Below the pieces are notes generated by a model that worked only from the letters and a program-made list of their open reading frames with translations, did not search any database and was not told the DNA's origin. DNA of 64,000 bases from Fragilariopsis cylindrus CCMP1102. Taxonomy: Eukaryota; Bacillariophyta; Bacillariophyceae; Bacillariales; Bacillariaceae. Within the stretch, counting starts at the first letter, position 1. Each line of letters starts with the position of its first letter. The stretch lies in contig FMBT01000435.1 in the NCBI GenBank assembly GCA_900095095.1, positions 1 to 64,000 on the forward strand, given 5' to 3'. Positions 39,665 to 50,700 of this stretch are shown here, piece by piece. The translations under genes and the position numbers were made by a program.

Positions 39665-41607
39665 ATGTTTATTAGGTCATTAGCTCGTTCTTTGCCGTCA
39701 TCATCATCATCAGCATCATCATCGTTGTCTATTTCAAGACAAATCACTACCGGTAGCAGATCTCACTTCAGCCCTACAAGTATCGTCGCTTGTTACGCTG
39801 TTCTAGCCACTACACCAACAAATACAACAACTTCCTACGCATTTTCTACCTCTACTATTACTACTTCTTTAAGCAATAATAATAGAATGCCAGGATCACC
39901 ATATCAGTATGGCCGTGGTAGTAATAGTGATGGTTCCGCAAAAGTATCGTCGCCTGCTGCTGTATTAGATCTATCAGACTTTGGTAAAACAATTATGGAA
40001 ACGGCCACCAAACGGAATGAGGCATTTGATAAATCACGCAAAATTCAAATGGCTTTATTACAAGTACGAAATGATATTGAAGAATCGTCGTCAACATCAA
40101 CATTATCGGAAGATAATACAAATAGTATTACAGAATCATTAGTAAAGATACAAGATAGTATTGTTGAAGCTATGGGAAGAAATGTTGATGATGACAATAC
40201 TCATCGTGTGTCAAGGGATGCTAATTTAAATCAACGGGTAGAAGAATTATGCCGTCTCATGGCCTATCATCATTTTTTAACAACTGGTGCTTTTATATTA
40301 CCACCATCACAATGCAATAATGCATCAACAGGAATGATGGTAACGGATGAAGAATATTTAGGAGGTGCCTGTATGGGATTGTGTCAAGATTTATCACGGT
40401 ATGCAATGGGCCGAGCATGTGCACGTGATATTAATAGTGTCCAGCAGGCAAGAGATTTAGTGAATCAAATATTGGATTACTTACTGCAATTTGATTTTCG
40501 GAATGGTAATTTGCGACGTAAATATGATGGTACTAAGTATGCATTAAAGGTAAGAAAAGAAAAGTATATGAGTAAATACAGATACATATAAATATAGAGG
40601 ATCGACTTCAGGGTGTTTCCAAGTGTTCGTTTTATCTAACAATGATTTGCGTTTTTGCGTTGATCCCCTTATGTAATATCACTATGATTTATTCCGAAAT
40701 GTAGTCCTTAGAAACCTTGCTGTATGAATTGTCAGTAACGGGCACATCCTTAGAAAAGGTTGCCGTAGACACAGATGCAAATGCAGGAGGCGAGCGTGAA
40801 TCCAAAAAACCTCGTCTCGAAGAAGAAGCAAACACTGCCACAGCTACTGCGTCTACTACTACTTTAACAGTAGAAGAAGAACTAACTGCATTGCGTCAAC
40901 GTATGGAACATCGTGATAGTTTACGTGAAAAATTAATTAAGAAATGTCGTGATGGACAAAAAATGGCAAAGCAAGCAATTTATGCACTCCATAGGAACGA
41001 TTATAAAAAATCTGAATCACTTATTAAAGATTGTGAAAATTGTATCATTAATGAATTATTACCAATTGTGGAGGAAGAACCACCGTTACGGTATGGTTCA
41101 TTTGCTGCTGTTATTGAAGAATACGCCGAGGCAAAATTATTTTATGTTTGGTTATTAGGGAAACCAACAACAGCATCAACAGCAGATGATAAGAATAACA
41201 TGGATATTGAATCAGAATCATCACCAAAAACAACAACAGGTGGTGCTAAAGGGATACTGTTATTACCACATGAATTTGACCCAATTCAATTACAACCGGA
41301 AGATTATTTAGGTGGAGTATGTGATTTAACCGGTGAAATTGGACGGTATGCTGTCCAATGTGGTACGGCGCGAGACTATGATGGTGTATCATTATGTTTA
41401 GAAAGTAATTCGATTATATTAAAATCTATACAATTACTAGAACGATCGCCATCATCAATAAATAAGAAAATGGATCAATTACGTAAATCGGTACAAAAAA
41501 TTGAACGTATGACGTACGAAATGAGTTTATCAAAAGCTGCTGGGATGAATATTAATTCAGAAGTTAAAACAACAACTGAGTCGGACGTTGCTGATAATAC
41601 AGAATAA
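39665..41607 (+). CDS. Translin-TRAX fusion protein (single-chain C3PO-like ribonuclease)
   Basis: Two exons, 39665-40549 and 40705-41607, with a 155-nt intron (GTAAGA...TGTAG); 595 residues. Residues ~104-308 are a translin domain: DFGKTIMETATKRNEAF, RVEELCRLMAYHHFLTTGAF, EEYLGGACMGLCQDLSRYAM and LRRKYDGTKYALKSLETLLY. The intron falls inside the last translin helix, so exon 2 is needed to finish it. The same frame then runs through an NLS-like ESKKPRLEEE (327-336) into a TRAX domain (~350-572). There, EEYAEA (E434, E437) and DLTGE (D502, E506) match the acidic catalytic residues of TRAX. In animals and fungi translin and TRAX are separate genes that assemble into C3PO, which cleaves RNA. The Ser-rich N-terminus (1-75) could be a mitochondrial presequence; Met75 is an alternative start. 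No frameshift is needed. Confidence 0.9.
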
Positions 41608-42013
41608 GAAAGGAAGACAATACAAACCTAAAAATAATATAAATAAATAATACTAGTAAAAGGAACTATAATATTCATGCCAATTTTCTTTCACTAACTA
41701 ACTAAATACTGTAACATCTACGAATTCATAATACACCTATGTTGCGTTTTTCAGTCGTGGTTTCCGAATATGATCGGGGGAAAGGTGAATCTCGAAATAT
41801 TTTGCTCTATTTTTATTTTCGAGCAAACGCGGATGATACATAAGATAGATTCATTCATTCTTTTATGGCAATTTGCAATCCAAACAAAATCATAAAATTA
41901 TAATAACATAACTACCATCCATTATATCTTTAGCATCAGGAACACTTCAAAGTTGATTGTAGGGTGGCACAAGTTGTGCGTGTTGCCGTGAACGTCGAAC
42001 GAGATCAGTAAGG

Positions 42014-43216
42014 ATGTTGATAGTTTCGCCATTACTTACTACTAATAGTGTACTATTATTACTTTCTTCACCATTGAATAAAATTCCAAATTATTTGACA
42101 GGTAAAGTAGCATTAGATGAACGAGTTATATTTTTTCCAACAGCAGCAAATCAACTCAATTCAACTCATTGGAATATACCGATTCATGGTTGGATATTTG
42201 AACCAGAATATGAAAGTAAAAAACGTAAAGCATTTGTAAAAATTCTTCAAACATTTTTTCGAGTCAAAAATAAAGAAGAGAAACAAATTATGAAAAGACG
42301 TGTTATGCCATTCGTTGTTGATAATCAATCATTAAAGTTTGTTAATATAAAAATTTCTGGTGGAACTAATAATAGTAATAGTAATAATAAGATTCATCGT
42401 ATGCCACGATCTGCAAAAGATGGTCACTTTTTTCATGATTTAATACTACACGAGAATGAATTGAATCCGAATAAGGATGGGATCGTTACTTTCCACACCA
42501 TCGATGGTGTGGGTGATTATGCTCGAAGTAATAATGATAATAACGATAATAAAGATGATAATAACAAAGCAAGAATTTTTACAGGACACGTACATTTGAT
42601 ACCACCAACGGGGATATCAATTGTTTCCGATATTGATGATACAGTCAAAATAACAAATTATTTAGATAAAAAAGAGTTCTATAAGAATACATTCATTCGA
42701 GAATTTAAGGTTGTACCTGGAATGGTCGAATTGTATCAGAAATTATACAACAACAACTACAAGTCGTCACAATCACAACAATTCTCTGATAATGAAATCA
42801 ATAATTGTTCCTTCCATTATGTATCGGCATCACCGTATCAATTATTTGAAGAATTATACAAATTCTTGATTGAAAAGGTTGGTTTTCCATACGCAACATT
42901 CCATTTAAAGAAGATACGTGTAAAAGATAAAACATTACTTGAATTATTATCAGATCCACAAGATTATAAGATACGACAAATTGAACTATTACTACAAAAA
43001 TTCCCCAGTCGTAAATTTATATTGGTTGGTGATAGTGGACAAAAGGATATAGAAACTTATATTGAATTATATAATAAGTATCCAAAACAAATACATAAAA
43101 TTTGGATACGGAATGTCAATAATGCTACTGATGATCGATTCCGTAGCTTGCTAGAAAATGATGATTCAAATAATATTTGGCAATACTTTAATGACGGTAC
43201 AGATATTATAGTATAA
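42014..43216 (+). CDS. App1-family (DUF2183) phosphatidate phosphatase-like protein
   Basis: A 400-residue ORF. The N-terminal part resembles the App1 beta-rich region (RVIFFPTAANQLNSTHWNIP, IHGWIFEPE, VTFHTIDGVGDY, FTGHVHLIPPTGISIVSDID). The DxDxT nucleophile motif of the HAD-like fold is SDIDDTVKIT, followed by FKVVPGMVELYQKL, FHYVSASPYQLFEELYKFL, TFHLKKIRV and the acidic FILVGDSGQKDIETYIEL. Yeast App1 is a Mg-dependent phosphatidate phosphatase linked to actin patches and endocytosis; lipid dephosphorylation here is inferred. Asn/Asp-rich loops are inserted. A weak hydrophobic N-terminus is present; Met 42014 is the first of the frame. It is convergent with the GNAT gene, 75 bp apart. Confidence 0.85.
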   Translation: MLIVSPLLTTNSVLLLLSSPLNKIPNYLTGKVALDERVIFFPTAANQLNSTHWNIPIHGWIFEPEYESKKRKAFVKILQTFFRVKNKEEKQIMKRRVMPFVVDNQSLKFVNIKISGGTNNSNSNNKIHRMPRSAKDGHFFHDLILHENELNPNKDGIVTFHTIDGVGDYARSNNDNNDNKDDNNKARIFTGHVHLIPPTGISIVSDIDDTVKITNYLDKKEFYKNTFIREFKVVPGMVELYQKLYNNNYKSSQSQQFSDNEINNCSFHYVSASPYQLFEELYKFLIEKVGFPYATFHLKKIRVKDKTLLELLSDPQDYKIRQIELLLQKFPSRKFILVGDSGQKDIETYIELYNKYPKQIHKIWIRNVNNATDDRFRSLLENDDSNNIWQYFNDGTDIIV

Positions 43217-43291
43217 AACTCTCACACGACAAATTAGAATTACGAATATCTTACAGTGTTTGTTTTAAAATTATGAGCTACTACCGTAATA

Positions 43292-44761
43292 TCAATTTTC
43301 GTCTTCGCAATCTTCTGGAAGAAACACCTTTCTAAGATCACCCTCCCCATCATCACGGAAACCATGCCGTTTTTGGAGCCACCTCGATGCATATGATTCA
43401 GTATCATGAACAAAAAAGTATGCATCCTTAATATCATCTAAACTAATCGCCGCAATCACAAATGTACTATTGAAATACGTATACATTGCTTTTAGTAACA
43501 TAGATCCTAATCCATGACGATGCCATTCATTTGCAATTTCAATCATTTCAATCGTTGGTCCACATTCATCACTACTATCAAGTTTATAAGAACAAAGACA
43601 TTTACCAACAAGAATTTTGTTCATCTCACCTCCACAACGTGTAGCGCTACTACTGCTGTTGTTGATAAAGTACAGTTTGAACATAGTCATAGGACGTAGC
43701 CAACTAGTTCTATATCTAGTTGTATCATTGGTTTCTTCCCTTTTTGAAAAGATGGATGGTGAAAGACCCGTTACCATTTCCAAACGATATGACTCAGTAT
43801 CTATTATCTTCTTTTCTTCGATGGACTGGATAGATAATACTTCCTTCCATGACAAATATTTCTCCTTATGTGGAACTGTTCTTAAAATAAAGTATTGGTC
43901 GTTATCATTAGTATCGTAATAACTTTTTGCATCTCCACCATTGAACATCTTCATCATGTTGGACGTCGTTTCATCATTTTCACATCGGATAACAATCCAT
44001 GGTGTGTCATTTGTGCTACCTGTGGTGGTATAAACGGCCACGACTTTCTTCGTTTTCGCATCTCGAACTATAACAGTGATATCGCCATAGGTCTTTAGAA
44101 ACTCGAATTCACGCAGTTCGAGAATATTCATTTCTTCTTCTTTCGTCAACGTTGTTTTTGTATCTTCTGTTTTCTGTCGCTTACTAGTACCATTACGAAA
44201 TATAGCTTCCTTTTTCATCTCTTCCTTTACTTGCTTCTCAGCTTTGTTGTATTCGTCTGAGATAATTTGAACCTCATAGTTTTGACCACTTCTACGCAGC
44301 AATTTGGCTACAGATATGATAATATTATCGTCGTCGTCATCACTATTGTCGAATTCCTCATCAAATCTTGCTGATGGAGGACCCATTAAAGTAGTAACAC
44401 CTTCTTCGGCTACAGGATTTGCAGACATACCCCTTGCTTTTTCGCAGTAATTCCAATCGAGTTTAAATGTTACCGGTGTATCCGAATTTAAGATTTCGGT
44501 TCGAGGACGACGACGATCGTCCTCGTTTGATTCGTCGTCATCGTTTGATTCATTATCCGTTTCCTCGTCTTTAGACGAATAATGTTCATTATCGATGTCG
44601 TCGCAGTCTAATTCATTTACACACTCATCCATTATTTCTTGTAGAGAGTCATGATAAAATTTTAATGCTTGCGCAGCTTGAGCTGGAGGCATATATTGCC
44701 TAATTAATGCCGTAAACGTAACTTCGTTCATTGCCGTAACTTTGTCATCGGCCGTAGTCAT
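43292..44761 (-). CDS. GNAT-fold N-acetyltransferase-like protein with acidic N-terminus
   Basis: A 489-residue intact ORF. Residues ~1-45 are a helical segment (TFTALIRQYMPPAQAAQALK), then an Asp/Glu/Ser-rich region (~50-85). The C-terminal third contains the acetyl-CoA site of the GNAT fold, IEMIEIANEWHRHGLGSMLL (R/QxxGxG/A variant RHGLGS), followed by AISLDDIKDAYFFVHDTES and WLQKRHGFRDDGEGDL, the usual GF motif near the end. The middle (~185-330) has no family match. The substrate is unknown; a protein substrate is possible given the size. It is transcribed away from the cytochrome-b5-reductase-like gene's 3' end. Confidence 0.75.
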   Translation of the reverse strand: MTTADDKVTAMNEVTFTALIRQYMPPAQAAQALKFYHDSLQEIMDECVNELDCDDIDNEHYSSKDEETDNESNDDDESNEDDRRRPRTEILNSDTPVTFKLDWNYCEKARGMSANPVAEEGVTTLMGPPSARFDEEFDNSDDDDDNIIISVAKLLRRSGQNYEVQIISDEYNKAEKQVKEEMKKEAIFRNGTSKRQKTEDTKTTLTKEEEMNILELREFEFLKTYGDITVIVRDAKTKKVVAVYTTTGSTNDTPWIVIRCENDETTSNMMKMFNGGDAKSYYDTNDNDQYFILRTVPHKEKYLSWKEVLSIQSIEEKKIIDTESYRLEMVTGLSPSIFSKREETNDTTRYRTSWLRPMTMFKLYFINNSSSSATRCGGEMNKILVGKCLCSYKLDSSDECGPTIEMIEIANEWHRHGLGSMLLKAMYTYFNSTFVIAAISLDDIKDAYFFVHDTESYASRWLQKRHGFRDDGEGDLRKVFLPEDCEDEN

Positions 44762-45177
44762 ATTTTTATCAATGTTGTGTACTCTATAATTGTTTTCTGA
44801 CCAGACAATAAGGATTGTACAGTCTTTTCGCTGTTTTGTTGTTATTGTTCTTGTGCAATTTGTAAATATTTAGCTTTCCATTTTCCATGTGATTGGCGCG
44901 CAATTTCCGTTTTTTCATATTTACAAGGAAAATAAGACGACCGCAGACAGACCTACGGTAAGATCTATCTGTAGAGCTCAACTATTACCACAATAAACAC
45001 ACAAAGAAATAGAAATTTGAAGATTTAAAAAGAATAGATTTTCGTATATTGATATATATTTCTTTTGATTTATGATGCTAGATACTTTGATATTATAACT
45101 GAGAATATTATAATGCTGATTACTGTTTGTTTTTACTTTCAATTATTAGTCTAATTTCTTTTATTGCATTACAGTAT

Positions 45178-46254
45178 TTAAAATTTGATGACTTGTTTTG
45201 CAGAATAACCCATTTCTTTTAATACACCAGTTAATTCTGGTGCATCACGTGGTCCACATAATGCATTATACATTGGTGGTGGTCCACAAACGAAAATAAT
45301 TACATCCTCGTTGTTCGAGTCAGCAGCAGAGTCAGTACATGTAGTAGTAGGAGATGCATTAATTAATGATGCTGATTCTTCAATTAATTTTTGATTAATA
45401 TATCCATATCGTACATTGTTGTCATTCTTGACTGTAGATTCTTTTTCATCCGATAATACATGTACAATACTTTTAAATTTCTTTGGATATTGTTTGACCC
45501 ATGAATCAACTAATGAACGTCCTAATATATCATCTTCTGTACGACTGCCATATAACATAACAACTTCATTGTTGGCACTGTCATCGTCACCTAATATAGC
45601 ATGCAATGCTTGAATCATAGGTGTGATACCGGTGCCACCCACCAGCATAATAATTTTTTTCGATGCAAATTCAGGATATTGAATCTTAATATTAAATTTA
45701 ATATGTTTAAAATCGATTGTATCACCAACATTCATAGTGGAACATAAATGATTTGATAAACCACCACCGGTGTCTGCATTGGATGGTCCATAATCTTTGA
45801 CTAATAAATCAAAGTAACCATTTAGGTTGTTGGTACTGACAGGTGTATATGGTCGAATAACACTGGTGACCTCACCATCATCCTTCGACTTCTTATCAGT
45901 TTTAGCTAAAATGCATGCACATGTTGACAAATTTAATGGTGTAGATTTGTCAGGAAGTGGTCCAAATCGTAACACATGACTATTAGAAGTTACATTAATA
46001 CGTTCCAATAATGGTACAGATGTCCAATCATCTGTAAGTTGACATAAACCTGGGGGTACTAATGCTTTCACTGGTAGTCCGCTGAGTGCTGGTGGTTCGT
46101 ACATAGCTTTACTCATTTGTATTGAATGTGAAGTAGAATATAATGCTGTCAACAAGAGTGTCGTCGTTGCTGAATAAGATGATAAAAATATTCCTTTACT
46201 AGTACGACTTCTAATTGCTATTGTTGATCGAGGTAATAGATGTGAAGCAAACAT
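45178..46254 (-). CDS. NADH-cytochrome b5 reductase-like FAD/NAD oxidoreductase
   Basis: Starts at Met 46254 (MFASHLLPRSTIAIRSRTSK), with a basic presequence and a short hydrophobic segment (SATTTLLLTALYS) that fits a mitochondrial membrane anchor; an in-frame upstream Met at 46338 is less likely. The FAD domain contains VIRPYTPVSTNNLNGYFDLL (RxYTPxS flavin motif). The NAD domain contains KKIIMLVGGTGITPMIQALH, EVVMLYGSRTEDDILGRSL and IIFVCGPPPMYNAL (CGPPxM). The enzyme should pass electrons from NADH to cytochrome b5 or a related haem protein. The acidic insertion between the last strands (STVKNDNN, DSAADSNNED) lengthens it modestly. No frameshift. Confidence 0.88.
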   Translation of the reverse strand: MFASHLLPRSTIAIRSRTSKGIFLSSYSATTTLLLTALYSTSHSIQMSKAMYEPPALSGLPVKALVPPGLCQLTDDWTSVPLLERINVTSNSHVLRFGPLPDKSTPLNLSTCACILAKTDKKSKDDGEVTSVIRPYTPVSTNNLNGYFDLLVKDYGPSNADTGGGLSNHLCSTMNVGDTIDFKHIKFNIKIQYPEFASKKIIMLVGGTGITPMIQALHAILGDDDSANNEVVMLYGSRTEDDILGRSLVDSWVKQYPKKFKSIVHVLSDEKESTVKNDNNVRYGYINQKLIEESASLINASPTTTCTDSAADSNNEDVIIFVCGPPPMYNALCGPRDAPELTGVLKEMGYSAKQVIKF

Positions 46255-46830
46255 TTTATGTCCTCTTCGTCTTCTTCTTCTTTGTGTTATTATTTCAATT
46301 GCCGTACAGCACTGGTAAAGTAAGAAGTAAGCTACCACGATTTACAATACTCCTTTCGCTTCGGTTGTTTGCTGGCCGACTGACTAAGGATCTTAATCAG
46401 CCAATCTTCGTTCGTTCAGATCGCGATCTTGTGTCAGACACTAAACAAAGAATATGTGAATGAAAAAGTGTGTAAAACACGTGTTCGCGTACAGTACGTC
46501 GTACAGTAAGCACCAGTAACAAAAAAATAAAAGCATATCATTTATGCCCATTCTGAAAGTGACGTGTCATTATTTTTTTCATTTTTCTTTTTTTTTTAAA
46601 TCATGCCCGTTTCTTGCTTCCCCCGCCCCCTCACCACCAAGTTGTGAAAACGCCAATGCATCGATGCAAATTGAATGAATGAATGAAAGAAATCTAGGAT
46701 CGCTACAGAAGGAAAAACAGGCACAACAAGAACCTGTACAGAGCAGACAACCTTTGTGTGGATTGTTGCAGCATTAATCACCTTTTGATACCCGCCTCTA
46801 ACTAGCTAGTAAAGTAATTGTAAAGAAGGG

Positions 46831-47712
46831 ATGTGTGCACCTACAACAACGACGAAAAAAACGTCGTCGTCATCGTCGTCATCGTCACCTCCTCTTAGGT
46901 CTATATCATCATTATCGGATGAATCAATAGCAGCAGCAGCAGTAATAACTGACGAGAGCAATGATAAGAACAAATCAGAAGAAGCAAGTACAAGTAATAA
47001 TGGTACTACAGGTAGTACTATAATAGATAAGATATTGCCATTGCATCCATCAATTGTCATTGTTATTATGGCAATTTTCCTACCGTATAGTTGTTTCCTT
47101 AATAGAGGATTTACTATATGGTTTCATTGGATATCTATATTACATCTTGTGACACAATTTCAATCGAAATTTATTGAGAAATTTTTAATCTTATCGGGAA
47201 CATCTATATCATTAGGTTGGTATTCAACTTTATTATGGGAATGTATATATCATGGCCGATACTTTGATGCACTGTATAATAATGTGGATGTATTATATGA
47301 TTACATACCATCATCTATTATGTCATCACATCCGTTTACACCAATAATAATAATTCACATATTTGATTTACTAGGTCATCCTTTTTGACATATTACTTTT
47401 GGCGAAGGTATAACAATAACAAAAACAACAACAGCAGCAACAATTCTATTGCTACCACTCCTCCTCCTGATAATAGAGACAAAAATAATAATAAAAGTAT
47501 TCATATTGTTGATGAAATATGTACATGGCCGGTACTTATATCAGCATATATATTTTCAAGAGTATGGAGTATACCATAATTTTGGTTACTTTGGTTTATT
47601 TTATGTTGGATTTGATGTATATATTATTGATTCATTAGATATGTGGTATCCAGCATATACTACTGAAACTATTGTTTACAGTTCATTAATACTACGAAAA
47701 TTTATTAATTAA
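46831..47712 (+). CDS. Multi-pass membrane protein of unknown family (frameshifted)
   Basis: The first ~70 residues are Thr/Ser-rich, then hydrophobic segments IVIVIMAIFLPYSCFLNRGF, IWFHWISILHLVTQF, GTSISLGWYSTLLWECIYHG and TPIIIIHIFDLLGHPF. A frame change at ~47386 (T run, TTTTTG) leads into LTYYFWRRY and VLISAYIFSRVW; a second at ~47560-47578 leads into GYFGLFYVGFDVYIID and TTETIVYSSLILRKFIN. With repairs it is ~293 residues with five to six membrane segments. No named family was recognised. The second shift needs either one extra base removed or two added, so its exact site is uncertain. It shares a promoter region with the divergent b5-reductase-like gene. Confidence 0.5.
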
Positions 47713-47795
47713 TTAATAACTAAGTCTTTAAAAAGCAGAGCAATGTATAGTAATAGAAACAAAACCTAATAAAAAGTTAACCCATTCTAAAAATA

Positions 47796-50700
47796 TTATT
47801 CTATCTTATCAAACCAGTAATAACATATCCAATAAACTTTTTGCTTCGGCGCATAATTGACTTTGAGTTCTATCATTTCAGGAGAAGTTCCGTATTTGTT
47901 TCGTAAATCACTTTCTTTTGCACGACAACGATTGTATCGTTTTTGAGCTAAATCAATAGGTGTTCCAACTAATCTTTAATGCCCCGTTCACTTCTTCTGT
48001 TTGGATCAGCACCCAACCGTAATATTCTATGCAACAAAGATGTAGGAGCCATAAGTTCAATAGCAGCATACAATAATGAAGTACCATTTAAACCTCGAAC
48101 ATTTGATGTTAGCTTTAATGATGACGATACGGATGATGATGACGATTGTTCCTGATTGAACCTTTCAATAGTTTCAATCTGAGTTTTCAATGAATCGATA
48201 ATCTCTTTTTTCTTGATAGTGATATAGTCTCTCTCTGCACTACGATGCTTTGCAACAATACATATCACACCAACTGATTCGACACGTTTTGTTATATCAA
48301 CCGAAAATGAACCATCCTTTGGACATTTCTGTTCAATTTCGTTTAATGTAAATACAAACGATCCAAGCTTATTGGAGGAAAATTATCGTCCAGACTACCC
48401 TCGGCAATGTCAATCACCAGCCGTCGATTATCCAACGTAATATTGTGGTTGTTATTTACTCTACGATGAAATAACTCCTCGTCGTCGTCAATTTTGTCAG
48501 AGTATGATATATAGTCAGACATTTTGCGAACGGGTAGATTACCCAACTCCGAGACCGGAAATTGAGTTCGTACTGATCCACTGATGACATTACTTCTCCC
48601 AGAAACTACACTAGATTCGAATTCCAACTCAAGATGTTTTAACTCAAAGGAGATGACAGTCCAGGATCTCAAAGATAAAGCCTTCTCGATCAAGTGGGTA
48701 CTGTTAATGTATAACTTCAACACTTTCTTTTTAGCCTCAAGATCATTCTCCGTATGAATCGCACTAAACTGAGTGGAAAGTTTGATTTTCTCGATCTCCC
48801 TTCCAACGTAATTATACTGTTCACGTAGAACGGAATCAAATGACGCCTTGTTAAGAGCAGGCCCATTTTCGAGCACATATATTAAATCCCTGCATGACTT
48901 ATTCTGGACAGCATCCAGTAGAGTATCTTTAATAGGTGCCGCATGATGAGTTATACTAGGCATTTGTACTTGATTCTCTGTTTGGGTGGTTGGGTGTTGC
49001 TGGGTGGAGTGTTGCCATCCCCTTGATGATGAGCCCAGCGATTGCTTTGATTCGGATTTCCTTCTATTGTGATAACTCGACCCATTCATGTTCGAATTAG
49101 ATATACTTCTATTCGGACCTGACCTACTTTGATCCATTCTTCGATCCACACCAATACAATTCGCACCTCCGGCCCATCCGTGATAATTATTGCCAGTCCA
49201 GCTCCCCTTAGTGTTCCAATTGCTATCAGATACAGATTTGGATTCTGTATTTGATGATGAAGGATGATTATTTTCTAAAATGACACGCAACATCTGTCTC
49301 TTTTTGCTTGCATGAAGGTAGAAAGATTGAAGATCAGTGTGGCTTGACACCGTCTTGCGACGTTCTGCCACCATTACAGCCATCACTTGCGTTCCGACTT
49401 TAATCCTGACATCCATAGATAATTGGCCATCGGCAAATTTTGAGAAAAGAACGCATTTCGATCGTAAATTCTGCCCATATTCTGTTCTAAAATATCCCCC
49501 GAGAGGTCGTGTTGCATCGAAAGCAACTTCGAACGTTGAATTAACCGTGGGGTCAATGAACGATGGACGGGCCGTGGGATGAATAAACGAGGGGCGTCGT
49601 ATATCATTGTTGCTTACCGAGTGCGGGAATATAACCTGTCCTAGATCGACGTTCTTCGTCACATCAATTGATCCGTGTGAAGTCTTTCTTTCAGGTAAAC
49701 TATTCTGCGACCCTTTCGAAGAAGCCTTGTATGGCGGTCTCTTACTGGAAGAAGCTTGGACACTTCTGTCTCCTTGCTTCGCACCCCTACAAAAAATATC
49801 ATCCCATTCTCCTTCGCATCCACAACCTTCACTACATCGAACACCAAACATGCCATTATACATGCGATGCTTCTGATGTAACGACCACATATCAATCAAT
49901 CTATTGGTCAACTCTGCGTATGTTCCTGTTGGATATTCCTTCTTCAATAGAGGAACAAATCTTGGTACAAAATATTGAAAGATTCCGCAAATTCTTCCTT
50001 CTAACTCTTGTTCCGTCTCGACATTCTTCTTGCCCTTTATCTCTTGCTTTGAAATATAGTCTTTCACTACATTAGCAACCAGTTCGGGTAGTTGTGAGAT
50101 ACAATTACAACTGTCACCACAAGTTTCTCCAAATAATAGTTTGTGCTGCACCCACATGCTGGACAATATAGATCTTTCGTGTATTTCCGTATCTTTGTAG
50201 TCAAGATGGACAAGAGGTCTTAATTTCTTTTCAAATTCACCAAATCGTTGCAAAGGATTTTTTACTCTTGTTTCATTATGACTACTACCACTTTCTTGTT
50301 CATTATCATCGAAGTTGCCTGAATCTACATCTGCTAGAGGAAACTCAGCGTCGTCGTTTGTTGGGGTTACGGCGTGCGATTCGTTATCGTGAAGGTCATC
50401 TACAGAAGATTCACCTTGCACATCCCACCTCCGCTTTTTGACATTGACTGTCGCTACAGATTTCCCTTTCTTATCATCACCTCGATTTTCCTTGCAATCA
50501 TCGGATTGATTTGTCAACAATTCAGAGGGAAGAGGAGGAGGTGATGGTAGTAGTGGTGGTGCATTCAATGTCTGGTAAAAGTTTGGATCGTACGGCTTAC
50601 CATCACGTCTTCGAAGATTTTGTATCAATCGATTTGGTACACGTTCTAAGTTGGCATACCTTGAAAGACAAATAGTCATTATGACCAATTCCTTAGATTT

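Noticed and set aside
46831-47712. TLC-domain or acyltransferase assignment for the membrane protein
   Set aside because: Histidines and membrane helices are present, but the spacing does not match a TLC or MBOAT signature that I can defend.
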